From Pseudomonadota bacterium (lineage in GTDB: Bacteria; Pseudomonadota; Alphaproteobacteria; Rhizobiales; Xanthobacteraceae), in the NCBI GenBank assembly GCA_023435725.1, contig JAEYRD010000237.1, forward strand, positions 1-64,000: a stretch of DNA of 64,000 nt. Direction: 5' to 3'. Positions 16,831 to 25,369 of this stretch are shown here, in pieces; within the stretch, counting starts at the first letter, position 1; every line of letters begins with the position of its first letter. The translations under genes and the position numbers were made by a program. The notes beneath the pieces were generated by a model. It made no database searches. It was not told the DNA's origin and saw only the letters and a program-made list of their open reading frames with translations.

Positions 16831-17769
16831 ATGGCGACCACCTTTTCCGCGACCCGTCGCGCCGGCTGGCTGTTCGTCGCCCCTGCGCTCGCACTCATGG
16901 CCCTCATTCTGCTGCTGCCGATTGCTGGCGCCGCGCTGCTGTCATTGACGGACTACAGCCTCGGTGGAGGCGCTCCGCATTGGGTCGGATTTGAGAACTT
17001 CGTCAAGATATTCACGCAGTCGCGATACCGGAGCATGTTCGGCGCGACATTCACCTACGTGCTGACCGTGACGCCGCTCTCGATCGGTCTCGGCCTCGGC
17101 GCCGCTCTGTTGATCCATTCGCTCCGCTGGGGCAGTGCGTTCTACAAGACGATGTTCTTCCTGCCGGTCATGGCGACCCTTATGGCGATGTCGGTGGTGT
17201 GGAGCTTTACGCTCCATCCCACCATCGGAATGGTCAATAGCACACTCGCGTCCTTCTGCGGCACCGGCTGGCTTCATGTCTGGGGCTGGTTCGACCGCGG
17301 ATGCCAAAGCGGCTTCCCGCTCTGGCTCGGCGATAGTTCGTACGCGATCTGGACGGTCTGCTTCGTCGGGGTCTGGCAGGGTTTCGGCTTCAACATGGTG
17401 CTGTACCTCGCCGGCCTGACCTCGGTCCCACCGGAGCTCTATCAGGCCGCCGAGATGGACGGGGCGCGCACCGCCTGGGATCGCTTTCGCCTGGTGACTT
17501 GGCCGATGCTGGCGCCGACCACGGTGTTCGTCGTGACCATCACGCTAATCCGCTCATTCCAGGTCTTCGACATCGTCGAGGGCTTCTACGACCAGGGGGC
17601 GGGCCCCTCGCGTAGCGCCTACGTCATCCTGTTTGCGATGTTCGAGAAGGGCATCCGCGAGAACCTGGTCGGAATCGGGGCCGCGATCGCCATGATATTT
17701 CTCCTCTTCGTGGTGATCGCGACGATGATTCAGAAGCACGTGCTCGAGAAGAAGGTGCACTACGCATGA
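16831..17769 (+). CDS. ABC transporter permease (UgpA/MalF type)
   Basis: 312 aa from the ATG at 16831; a GTG at 16822 overlapping the ATPase stop is an alternative. Six hydrophobic segments and the EAA loop (AAEMDGARTAWDRFRLVTWPML) that contacts the ATPase are present. Between transmembrane segments, around residues 140-175, is a hydrophilic stretch with two cysteines (FCGTGW and RGCQSG) that may form a periplasmic disulfide. The family imports sugars, glycerol-3-phosphate and glycerophosphodiesters. It overlaps the next permease by 4 bp. Confidence 0.88.
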   Translation: MATTFSATRRAGWLFVAPALALMALILLLPIAGAALLSLTDYSLGGGAPHWVGFENFVKIFTQSRYRSMFGATFTYVLTVTPLSIGLGLGAALLIHSLRWGSAFYKTMFFLPVMATLMAMSVVWSFTLHPTIGMVNSTLASFCGTGWLHVWGWFDRGCQSGFPLWLGDSSYAIWTVCFVGVWQGFGFNMVLYLAGLTSVPPELYQAAEMDGARTAWDRFRLVTWPMLAPTTVFVVTITLIRSFQVFDIVEGFYDQGAGPSRSAYVILFAMFEKGIRENLVGIGAAIAMIFLLFVVIATMIQKHVLEKKVHYA

Positions 17770-18746
17770 TCGTCCATCGCTTCTCCGTGACGGAATGCCT
17801 GAAGCACGTGGTGCTCATGTTGGGGGTGCTGATTGTCGCGCTGCCATTCTACGTCATGCTGTCGACGTCGCTGAAATCACCGGGCGAGATCGAGCGGAAC
17901 GAGGGCGGCTTCTTCGGCTCGCAGGCGCCGATGGTCGACGAATTCTGCGTGAAGCGGAACGAGCCGGGCCGGACCGCAATCGAAGATGCCATGCGCGCCC
18001 ATCCGGATCTCGACCTTGCGTCCGCCCGCGCGAAGCTTACCGCTGCGCTACGCGAGCGTTGCACCGAGCGGCCTGTCGTCTTCAACTACGTGTCTGCCTT
18101 CAAGGAAGCGCCGCTGCTGCGCTATTTGCTGAACGGCGTCATCGTGACTGCCTCGATCTTCCTTCTGCAGGTGATTATTGCGCTCCCGGCCGCCTATGCG
18201 CTCGCAAAACTGAAGTTCTGGGGGCGGGACGTCGTGTTCGGGCTCGTGCTGTTCTGCCTCCTCATCCCCGTGCATGCCATCGCACTGCCACTCTACATCA
18301 TGCTCGCCAAGCTCGGGCTAACCAACAGCTACGCGTCCCTGATCGTGCCCTGGACCATCTCCGTGTTCGGCATCTTCCTGATGCGGCAGTTCTTCATGAC
18401 CGTGCCGGACGATCTCATCGATGCCGCGCGGATGGACGGCATGAGCGAGTTCGCGATCGTCTGGAAGGTCATGCTACCGACCGCAGTACCCGCGCTGCTC
18501 GCCTTCGCGATCTTCTCCATCGTCGCGCATTGGAACGACTATTTCTGGCCGCGGGTCGTGGTCACCGGCGATCGCAGCCTGTTCACGCCGCCGCTCGGCC
18601 TGCACGAATTCCGCGGCGGCGGCGACGGCAGCCTTTACGGACCGATGATGGCCAGCGCCACCGTCATCGTCGCGCCGCTGATCGTCGCGTTCCTGATCGC
18701 CCAGCGGCGATTCATCGAAGGAATTACGCTGTCGGGCATGAAATAG
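17766..18746 (+). CDS. ABC transporter permease (UgpE/MalG type) with a large periplasmic loop
   Basis: 326 aa, ATGA overlap with the preceding gene. After the first membrane segment (residues about 12-32) a hydrophilic region of about 70 residues (GFFGSQAPMVDEF through CTERPVVF) precedes the second segment; two cysteines lie in it. Most short CUT1 permeases of this type lack so long a loop, although MalG-like proteins have one. The EAA loop is DAARMDGMSEFAIVWKVMLP. It completes the importer with the ATPase and the other permease. Confidence 0.88.
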   Translation: MIVHRFSVTECLKHVVLMLGVLIVALPFYVMLSTSLKSPGEIERNEGGFFGSQAPMVDEFCVKRNEPGRTAIEDAMRAHPDLDLASARAKLTAALRERCTERPVVFNYVSAFKEAPLLRYLLNGVIVTASIFLLQVIIALPAAYALAKLKFWGRDVVFGLVLFCLLIPVHAIALPLYIMLAKLGLTNSYASLIVPWTISVFGIFLMRQFFMTVPDDLIDAARMDGMSEFAIVWKVMLPTAVPALLAFAIFSIVAHWNDYFWPRVVVTGDRSLFTPPLGLHEFRGGGDGSLYGPMMASATVIVAPLIVAFLIAQRRFIEGITLSGMK

Positions 18747-18854
18747 CCGAAGCGCACCGCAATCTCCGCGATCCCGCGGAGGAGATCGGAGAGGCCGGGA
18801 CGTATGGCTGCAATCGGCAGAACTCTCTCGACCACGACCATATGGAGAATGACC

Positions 18855-20120
18855 TTGAAACGCCTTCTTACTACCGCCGTGATGCTCGCCGTTGGGCTGT
18901 CGTCGACCGCCCGCGCCGAGGACAAGACCGTCGTCGAATTCGGCTACACTTACTCCTATCTGTTCGACGTCACGTTCCAGAAGATCCTGGCCAAATTCAA
19001 TGCCCAGAACCCGGACATCGAAATCAGGATGCGCGCCGCTTACAAGGACTATGAGGACGGCACCAACACCATCCTGCGCGAGGCCGTCTCTGGCAATCTT
19101 CCGGATGTGACCATCCAGGGCCTGAATCGGCAGTCGGTTCTGGTCGAGAAGGGCATCGCAAAGTCGCTGGAGCCGTTCATCGCAAAGGAACCTGACTTCG
19201 CGAAGGACGGTTATCACAAGGCGATGCTCGATCTCGGTACGTCGAACGGCGCAGTATATGGGCTGCCGTTCGCGGTGTCGCTGCCGGTCGGCTACTACAA
19301 TATGGACCTGATGGCCAAAATCGGCATCACCGACGCCGGCCAACTGCCGAAGACATGGGGCGACGTCGTTGGCGTTTGCAACAAGCTGCAGGCGGCCGGC
19401 GTGAAGACGCCGATGTTCTGGACCTGGAACATCACCGGCAACTGGTTTTTGCAGACCCTGATGTGGACCCAGGGCGAGCCCCTGATGAAGAACGCCAAGT
19501 TCAATCTTGCCAGCGATGCCGGTTTGAAGTCGCTGGAGACGATGAAGACGATCTTCCGGGGCTGCGCCATGCCGAACTATTCGCTCGGCGACGCGCAGAA
19601 GTCGTTCGCGGCGGGCCAGGTCGCGATGTACTTCACTTCAACGTCCGAATTGGGCGCGGTCGAGCGGTCCAAGGGCGAATGGAAGCTCACCACGCATGAA
19701 TTCCCCGGCATCGATGCCGCGGGACCGAGGGGACTGCCCGCCGGCGGCAACGCCGCAATGCTGGTCACGACCTCCAAAGACCCGAAGAAGGTCGAGGCTT
19801 CCTGGAAGTGGTTGAAGTACATCACCTCGGGCGAGGGCGCTGCCGAAGTCGCGCGCACGACCGGCTACATGCCGCCGAACAAGGCGGCGAACGAACTGAT
19901 CCTGGCCGACTTCTACAAGCAGAACCCGAACAAGGAGACGGCAGTCCGTCAGTTGCCGCTGCTGCGCGAGTGGCAGCCTTATCCGGGCGCGAACGGCTTG
20001 GCCGTAACGCAGGTCATCTATGACGGCATCGAGTCGATCGTCACGGGTCGCGCCAATGACATGCCGGCCCTGCAGCACGAGCTGCAGGAAGAGGTCGACG
20101 GCCTCCTCGCCAAGAAATGA
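18855..20120 (+). CDS. ABC transporter substrate-binding protein (UgpB-like, family 1)
   Basis: 421 aa from a TTG at 18855, which stands 7 bp after GGAG; the ATG at 18849 is too close to that site and the ATG at 18804 gives a long extra leader. The signal peptide is MKRLLTTAVMLAVGLSSTARA, cleaved before EDK. The mature protein has the extracellular solute-binding family 1 pattern, with PDVTIQGLNRQ, YGLPFAVSLPVGYYN and YITSGEGAAEVARTTGYMP. UgpB binds sn-glycerol-3-phosphate, and related proteins bind glycerophosphocholine. Following genes for a phosphodiesterase and a phosphatase favour a phosphate-containing ligand. Confidence 0.88.
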   Translation: MKRLLTTAVMLAVGLSSTARAEDKTVVEFGYTYSYLFDVTFQKILAKFNAQNPDIEIRMRAAYKDYEDGTNTILREAVSGNLPDVTIQGLNRQSVLVEKGIAKSLEPFIAKEPDFAKDGYHKAMLDLGTSNGAVYGLPFAVSLPVGYYNMDLMAKIGITDAGQLPKTWGDVVGVCNKLQAAGVKTPMFWTWNITGNWFLQTLMWTQGEPLMKNAKFNLASDAGLKSLETMKTIFRGCAMPNYSLGDAQKSFAAGQVAMYFTSTSELGAVERSKGEWKLTTHEFPGIDAAGPRGLPAGGNAAMLVTTSKDPKKVEASWKWLKYITSGEGAAEVARTTGYMPPNKAANELILADFYKQNPNKETAVRQLPLLREWQPYPGANGLAVTQVIYDGIESIVTGRANDMPALQHELQEEVDGLLAKK

Positions 20121-20202
20121 CGCCGATCGGGGCGGCCCTGCCAAGGACCGCCCCACGACCTGCGAACGCAACAGAAATCCTTACCAAGCGGAGGCCCGCC
20201 CG

Positions 20203-21048
20203 ATGAGTGGTCAAGCTCACGAATTCGTCATCCTCACCGACTGCCATTTCGGCCCGCCCGGCCAGACCTTCTACGGCATCGACCCGCGGCAGCGCTTGGA
20301 GGCCGCGATCGCCGTCGTGAACCGGGATCACCCGAACCTCGATTTCGTGGTGTTCGCCGGCGACCTCGCCGATCTCGGCGAGCGCGAGGCCTATGAGAAT
20401 TTCGCCGGTGCCCTGCGGACGCTGAAAGCCACGCCGATCCTCATGCTCGGCAACCACGACAAGCGCGGTCCGTTCAGGAGCGTCTTTCCCGACGCCGACG
20501 ACGACGGCAACGGATTCGTCCAGGCGCTGCGCATCTTTCCCGGCGCCAGCATTTTGACGCTCGACACGCTGGACGAGGAGGGCCGCACCCATGTCGGCAT
20601 CCTGTGCCCGCGTCGTCTGGAGTTTCTCGAACGCGCGCTGCGCGAGGCCCCAACGGATCGGCCGCTGCTGCTCTTCCAGCATCACCACAGCGGCAAGGTC
20701 GGCCTGCGATCGATGGACCGCTACACCGTTCGCAACGCCGACGACCAATGGGCGGTGTTCGAGCGGGCGGGCCGCCGGCCCGATGCGATGTTCCACGGTC
20801 ACATCCACCGCCCAATCTTCGGGCTCTGGCGCGGCGTGCCGTATCATGTGCAGCGCTCGCTGATGCATCAGGTCGGCTTCGACCTCGCAACCGTGGACGA
20901 GATTCCCGGCTCGCTGGAGCCGCCCGACTACGCGCTGGTGCGCGTGTCCGACGGCGATCTGACGGTTCATCACCGTTCATTCCTGTACGACGGTCCGTCC
21001 TACTGGCTGCACGACCGGGCCGCGGTGGAAGGCCGGTTCGGCGAATGA
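20203..21048 (+). CDS. Metallophosphoesterase, GpdQ / class III phosphodiesterase type
   Basis: 281 aa from the ATG at 20203 with GGAGG upstream. All five motifs of the two-metal phosphoesterases are present: DCH (TDCHFG), GDLAD, GNHDKRG, the HHH of FQHHHSG, and GHIHRP. The family includes GpdQ, which hydrolyses glycerophosphodiesters, and 3',5'-cAMP phosphodiesterases. There is no signal peptide, so it acts in the cytosol on imported substrate. It follows the binding protein gene and overlaps the HAD phosphatase by 4 bp. I infer cleavage of the imported diester to a phosphomonoester. Confidence 0.88.
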   Translation: MSGQAHEFVILTDCHFGPPGQTFYGIDPRQRLEAAIAVVNRDHPNLDFVVFAGDLADLGEREAYENFAGALRTLKATPILMLGNHDKRGPFRSVFPDADDDGNGFVQALRIFPGASILTLDTLDEEGRTHVGILCPRRLEFLERALREAPTDRPLLLFQHHHSGKVGLRSMDRYTVRNADDQWAVFERAGRRPDAMFHGHIHRPIFGLWRGVPYHVQRSLMHQVGFDLATVDEIPGSLEPPDYALVRVSDGDLTVHHRSFLYDGPSYWLHDRAAVEGRFGE

Positions 21049-21794
21049 ATTTCGACCTCGATCGCTTCAAGGCCATCCTCTGCGATATCGACGGATGTCT
21101 GATCGCAGGGGAAACGCCACTGGCAGGCGCCGCCGAACTGGTGTCCCGGTTCGGCGATCGCCTTATCGCCATCTCGAATAACTCGACGGATACGCCGGTG
21201 TCGTTGGAACGCCGTCTCGCGCGGCTTGGACTTCCGATTCCTGCCGAGCGGCTCGTCCTCGCGGGGGCGATCGCTGTCAACGAGATTGCGATGACCTCCC
21301 CAGGTGCGAAATTGGTGTTGTTCGGCTCTCCGACCCTTGTTGCTTATGCGTTGTCGAAGGGGCTGGTGTTAGTCGACAGCGAAGCGGATTTTGCGCTGCT
21401 GACCCGCGATGTCGATTTCACATATGGTCGTCTCGTACAATTACTTCGCCTAGTACGAGCAGGCACCGAGCTGATCGTCGCCAATCTGGACGCCACTCAT
21501 CCGGCCGCGGATGGAGGACTGGTTCCCGAAACGGGGGCGCTTCTCAGCGCAGTCCGCACCTGTCTCCCTGATTTGCAGTTCCGGACAATTGGAAAGCCGG
21601 AAGAAACGCTATTCAAGATTGCGTTGCGAAAGGCAGGCGTCGAAGTCGGCGATGCGATATTGATTGGTGACAATCCAATGACCGACGGCGAGGGTGCGCG
21701 CCGACTAGGGATGGCGTTTGCTGCAATCGGCAACGATGCGGCGAGGGACATTGCCGACCTAATCCGAAAGTCCGATCGGTGTCTTAAGCTTTAG
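21045..21794 (+). CDS. HAD-IIA family phosphatase (NagD / phosphoglycolate phosphatase-like)
   Basis: 249 aa, ATGA overlap with the phosphodiesterase. Motif I is CDIDGCLI, motif II ISNNST, motif III the Lys in GKPEETLF, and motif IV GDNPMTDGEGARRLG. The cap between motifs II and III fits subclass IIA. Such enzymes remove phosphate from small molecules such as glycerol-phosphates and phosphoglycolate. As the last gene of the operon it probably dephosphorylates the product of the phosphodiesterase. The 101 bp after it carry nothing I can identify. Confidence 0.86.
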   Translation: MNFDLDRFKAILCDIDGCLIAGETPLAGAAELVSRFGDRLIAISNNSTDTPVSLERRLARLGLPIPAERLVLAGAIAVNEIAMTSPGAKLVLFGSPTLVAYALSKGLVLVDSEADFALLTRDVDFTYGRLVQLLRLVRAGTELIVANLDATHPAADGGLVPETGALLSAVRTCLPDLQFRTIGKPEETLFKIALRKAGVEVGDAILIGDNPMTDGEGARRLGMAFAAIGNDAARDIADLIRKSDRCLKL

Positions 21795-21895
21795 AGAGCC
21801 GCTGAGATTACGCCGCTACGTCCGGCACGAGTTGAGGCGGCGCGCACTGAGCCTGCTTCAGGTGGAGCAGAACGTCGGCGGCAAACGGATGATCG

Positions 21896-22690
21896 TCACT
21901 GTTCCCACGATCTCAGTGTTGTCTCGATCTCGGAAGCGGCGCTGCGCAACGTAGGCAGAAACTGCTTCTTCATTTTCTCGAGCGAAGCGCGCGCGGCGCT
22001 CGTCCCGACATTGAGGGCGGCGATGATGTTTCCGGTGTTGTCGCAGATCGGAACGGCGATGGAGCGCACGCCGAGCTCAATCTCGCCGTCGATCAGGGCG
22101 TACCCAATCTTCTTTGCCTCGCGAATCCGCTCCTTGAGCTGTTTCACGTCGACGACCGTGCGGGGTGTCCGGGCCTCCAGCGGGCCTCGGCCGAGGTAGG
22201 CGTCGAGCTCTGCGGGCGCCATTCCCGACAGGAGGACGCGCCCGAGCGACGAGCAAAACGCAGGCAGACGTGAGCCGACATCGAGCCCCGACGAAAAGAT
22301 GCGGTGGGTTTCAACCCGCGCGACATAGACGACGTCGAAGCCGTCCAGCGTCGCCACGGAGGACGATTCGCCCAGAGCTTCTGTCACTTTGCGGATGACG
22401 GGGCGTGCGGCTTCGGCGAGTGGGTTCGAGGCGAGGTATGCGTTCGAGAATTGCAGAACCTTCGGTGTCAGCCAGAAGAGTTTTCCGTCGCTGTCGACGT
22501 AATTCAGGGTCTGAAGAGTCAGCAGAAACCGGCGGGTTGTTCCTCTCGTCAAACCAACGAGCTCGGCGACCTCGCTCAGCGTCATGCGCTCCTTGCGCTG
22601 GCCAAGCGCGACGAGGACGGAGAATCCGCGTTCAACGGCGGTCACGAACTCGGAGGGGTTTCTGTCGTCCTGTCGTGTGACTTTCACCAT
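21896..22690 (-). CDS. IclR-family transcriptional regulator (PcaR/PobR-like)
   Basis: 264 aa. The N-terminal winged HTH (TAVERGFSVLVALGQ, then MTLSEVAELVGLTRGTTRRFLLTL) and the C-terminal effector domain ending in ALNVGTSAARASLEKMKKQFLP are typical of the PcaR/PobR branch, which controls aromatic acid degradation. It diverges from the CoA-transferase operon at 22869 with 178 bp between. Family members bind aromatic pathway intermediates and activate or repress the adjacent operon. A near-palindrome in the gap (22821-22838) is a candidate site. Confidence 0.9.
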   Translation of the reverse strand: MVKVTRQDDRNPSEFVTAVERGFSVLVALGQRKERMTLSEVAELVGLTRGTTRRFLLTLQTLNYVDSDGKLFWLTPKVLQFSNAYLASNPLAEAARPVIRKVTEALGESSSVATLDGFDVVYVARVETHRIFSSGLDVGSRLPAFCSSLGRVLLSGMAPAELDAYLGRGPLEARTPRTVVDVKQLKERIREAKKIGYALIDGEIELGVRSIAVPICDNTGNIIAALNVGTSAARASLEKMKKQFLPTLRSAASEIETTLRSWEQ

Positions 22691-22820
22691 CTGACGTCTC
22701 TAGCATGCACGGTCGGACAATGACTAGCGCAGCCCAATCGAGAGAGTCCAGTCAGTGGACGCCTGCTGCCAACGCGCGACTTGACAACGAATTCCACCTT
22801 GATGTTTATTAAAAGGACAA

Positions 22821-22838
22821 ACGTTCATCTAATGGACA
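22821..22838. promoter_or_regulatory. Candidate IclR operator
   Basis: ACGTTCAT-CTA-ATGGACAT is an imperfect palindrome with two mismatches in 8-bp half sites, between the IclR gene and the CoA-transferase operon. It lies 31 bp upstream of the first operon start. Assignment is by position and symmetry. Confidence 0.4.
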
Positions 22839-22868
22839 TTTCGGGAGGGGCGAGACGCCTATGTTGGA

Positions 22869-23573
22869 ATGATCGACAAGTTCGTCGACTCGGCGGTGGG
22901 CGCCCTCGATGGGGTGTGCGACGGGGCGACCGTCCTCGTGGGTGGTTTCGGCGCCGTCGGTCAGCCCGACGTGCTCATCGAGGCACTGATCGAACGCGGC
23001 GTGCGGGATCTGACGGTGGTTGCCAACAACGCCGGCTACGGCCGGATCGGTCTTGCGCGCCTGCTGGCGGAGGGGCGCGTCCGGAAGTTGATCTGCAGCT
23101 ACCCGCGTATCGCCGGGTCATTGGTGTTCGAGGAGCTTTACAAAGCCGGGAAGATCGAACTCGAGCTCAACCCGCAAGGCACCCTGGCCGAACGGCTGCG
23201 CGCTGCGGGCGCCGGAATCCCGGCCTTTTTCACGCCGACTGGCGCCCAAACGATTCTGGCGAGAGGCAAGGAAACGCGCCGCATCGACGGTCGCGACTAT
23301 GTTCTCGAAAGCTCGCTGCATGGCGATCTGGCTTTGATCGACGCCTGGCAAGCTGATCGTTGGGGTAACCTTTCCTATCGCGCGACCGGAAGAAACTTCA
23401 ATCCGGTCATGGCGACCGCAGCCAAGCTGACGGTTGCGCAGGTTCGTCACAAGGTTGCTCTTGGCGATCTCGATCCCGAAGCGATCGTCACGCCCGGCAT
23501 CTACGTCGACCGCGTCATCCAGGTCGAGGGTGGGGTCGCGGCTGTGAATGAATCGATCAAGGGGGCGGCGTGA
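22869..23573 (+). CDS. CoA-transferase subunit A (PcaI-like 3-oxoacid CoA-transferase)
   Basis: 234 aa. The family I CoA-transferase alpha pattern is seen in GATVLVGGFGAVGQPDVLI, TVVANNAG and GSLVFEELYKAG. Together with the next gene it should move CoA from succinyl-CoA to a 3-oxoacid. In the protocatechuate pathway this is 3-oxoadipate; here other beta-keto acids are possible because no ring-cleavage dioxygenase is adjacent. The ATG at 22869 overlaps a tiny upstream frame (ATG TTG GAA TGA at 22861-22872) that carries the good ribosome site (GGGAGGGG), so coupling may set its translation. Confidence 0.86.
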   Translation: MIDKFVDSAVGALDGVCDGATVLVGGFGAVGQPDVLIEALIERGVRDLTVVANNAGYGRIGLARLLAEGRVRKLICSYPRIAGSLVFEELYKAGKIELELNPQGTLAERLRAAGAGIPAFFTPTGAQTILARGKETRRIDGRDYVLESSLHGDLALIDAWQADRWGNLSYRATGRNFNPVMATAAKLTVAQVRHKVALGDLDPEAIVTPGIYVDRVIQVEGGVAAVNESIKGAA

Positions 23574-23577
23574 CGCG

Positions 23578-24216
23578 ATGATCAAAGCACTCTCCCGCGA
23601 TGCGATTGCTGCGCGCCTCGCACGCGACATTCCCGACGGCTGGTACGTCAATTTGGGGATCGGCATCCCGACGCGCGTCGCCGACTTCGTCCCCGACGAC
23701 AGAGAAGTGGTCTTTCAGTCGGAGAACGGCGTGATTGGGTTCGGGCCGGCGCCGGCAGCCGATGCCGTGGATCCCTGGCTGATCAATGCGGGCAAGCAAC
23801 CCGTCACTCTTCGGCCCGGCGGAGCCTTTGTGCATCAAGCGGACAGCTTCGCAATGATCCGCGGCGGACATATCGATCTGTGTGTCCTGGGTGCCTTTCA
23901 GGTCTCTTCGACAGGCGATATCGCGAACTGGGCGACGAGTTCGAATGATGCCGCACCGGCCGTCGGCGGTGCGATGGACCTGGCCGCCGGGGCAAAACGG
24001 CTGTGGGTGGCGATGGAGCATCTGACGAAGGACAGCACGTCGCGCCTCGTCGAGAGATGCACGTATCCGTTGACGGCCGCCGGCGTCGTATCGCGCGTCT
24101 ACACCAATCTGGCGGTCTTCGATGTGACGCCGGACGGTTTCCGGCTGTTGGACATTCTCGTCACGATGTCGCTCGACGAATTGCAGCAACGGACAGCCGC
24201 TCCAATTCTGACCTGA
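23578..24216 (+). CDS. CoA-transferase subunit B (PcaJ-like 3-oxoacid CoA-transferase)
   Basis: 212 aa. The catalytic glutamate of family I CoA-transferases lies in the SENG motif (FQSENGVIGFGP, about residue 49). GIGIPTRVADF and GGHIDLCVLGAFQV are typical of beta subunits. It starts 4 bp after the end of subunit A and the two should form a heterotetramer. The context, an importer plus hydrolase, GST and MBL genes, suggests that it activates an acid made from the imported compound so that thiolytic cleavage can follow elsewhere in the cell. Confidence 0.86.
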   Translation: MIKALSRDAIAARLARDIPDGWYVNLGIGIPTRVADFVPDDREVVFQSENGVIGFGPAPAADAVDPWLINAGKQPVTLRPGGAFVHQADSFAMIRGGHIDLCVLGAFQVSSTGDIANWATSSNDAAPAVGGAMDLAAGAKRLWVAMEHLTKDSTSRLVERCTYPLTAAGVVSRVYTNLAVFDVTPDGFRLLDILVTMSLDELQQRTAAPILT

Positions 24217-24253
24217 CCGCGCTGAACGGCACAACAAGACGAGGGAGGAAATC

Positions 24254-25366
24254 ATGATCAATCGACGTCAGTTTTCGATGCTGGTGGGCGCTTCATTGCT
24301 TGCGGCGCAGCGCGCCGGAGCGGATGAGGCGGCCTACGTCCTGGGCACGCTCTTTCCGATGACCGGCAGTCTCGCCGAGCTCGGCGGTCTCTATACCAAC
24401 GCGGTCGCTCTCGCGCTGGAACACGTCCGGACCGACCAGTTGCTCGCGCGTCCCCTGCAATTGAGCGCGGAGGATAGCCAGAGCACGCCGCAGGGCGGCG
24501 CCGTCGGGATGTCGAAGCTCATCAACGTCGCCAAGGCGCAATGCGTGCTTCTGGGCGTCACGGGCGTTTCCAAGGCCGCCGAGCCGATCGGAACGCGCGC
24601 CAAGGTCATGATGATCAATGGTGGCGGCGTGGGCCCCGACCTCGCCAAGCTGTCTCCCTATTTCTTCAACGTCATTCCTTTGGCGCACCAGGAGATTTCG
24701 ACCAGCATCGCGTACATGGCCTCGAAAGGCGTCAAACGCATCGCGCTGATCTACATCGACGATCCTCTTGGAGCGGCCATCCTGAAAACGCTGCGCGAGC
24801 AGCTTCCGAGCGTCGGTGCCGGCCTGGTCGGGACGTTCAGCGCACCGACGACGCTCCAGCAGTTCGCGGCCATCGCCGCCAAGGTTCGCGAAACCAATCC
24901 GGATCTCGTCTACGTTGCGAGCTACGGTACGCAACAGACCCAGGTGTTCAAGCAGCTGCGCGATGCCGGCATCACGCAGCCCTTCATGACCTATTCCGTG
25001 GGCGGCACGCCCTCCGTAGCCTTGCTGCCCGAAGCCAATGGACTGCTGTTCACCTCGCAGGTCGCGGACTGGACCGAGTCCGACCGGATAACCAAACGCT
25101 TCGTCGAGGATTGGCGCAGCCGGCACAAGGGCGACCCTTCGACCTATGCGCAGAACTATTACAACGCGGCTCGCCTGTTCGCATTGCTTCTCGCCCGGAT
25201 CGAGAAGTCCAATGGCGTCGTGGACGGCGACGTTCTCCGCAGCACGATCCTGACGAACGAGTTCGAACTCGTCGGCGGAAAGGTGAAGTTCGCGGACGAC
25301 GGAGTCATCTTGATGCCCACCCAGCTCAATCGGGTGAAGGACGGCCGCTTCGAGAAGGTTACCTGA
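24254..25366 (+). CDS. ABC transporter substrate-binding protein, branched-chain amino-acid type (system 1)
   Basis: 370 aa after a strong GGGAGG ribosome site. The leader MINRRQFSMLVGASLLAAQRAGA resembles a twin-arginine signal (RRQF) with cleavage near ADEA. The mature protein has the LivK/AmiC fold pattern (GTLFPMTGSLAELGG, then ALALEHV, and VYVASYGTQQTQVFKQLRDAG). Proteins of this type in catabolic operons often bind aromatic or other organic acids rather than leucine. It opens a five-gene importer set. Confidence 0.88.
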   Translation: MINRRQFSMLVGASLLAAQRAGADEAAYVLGTLFPMTGSLAELGGLYTNAVALALEHVRTDQLLARPLQLSAEDSQSTPQGGAVGMSKLINVAKAQCVLLGVTGVSKAAEPIGTRAKVMMINGGGVGPDLAKLSPYFFNVIPLAHQEISTSIAYMASKGVKRIALIYIDDPLGAAILKTLREQLPSVGAGLVGTFSAPTTLQQFAAIAAKVRETNPDLVYVASYGTQQTQVFKQLRDAGITQPFMTYSVGGTPSVALLPEANGLLFTSQVADWTESDRITKRFVEDWRSRHKGDPSTYAQNYYNAARLFALLLARIEKSNGVVDGDVLRSTILTNEFELVGGKVKFADDGVILMPTQLNRVKDGRFEKVT

Positions 25367-25369
25367 TCC

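Noticed and set aside
14643..21794. 2-aminoethylphosphonate transport and degradation operon
   Set aside because: Gene order partly resembles phnSTUV sets, but the binding protein and permeases are of the CUT1/Ugp type, and the downstream enzymes are a phosphodiesterase and a HAD-IIA phosphatase rather than a transaminase and phosphonatase.
22869..24216. Complete beta-ketoadipate (pca) pathway
   Set aside because: Only the CoA-transferase pair and a PcaD-like protein without its nucleophile are present; protocatechuate dioxygenase, cycloisomerase and decarboxylase genes are not in the window.
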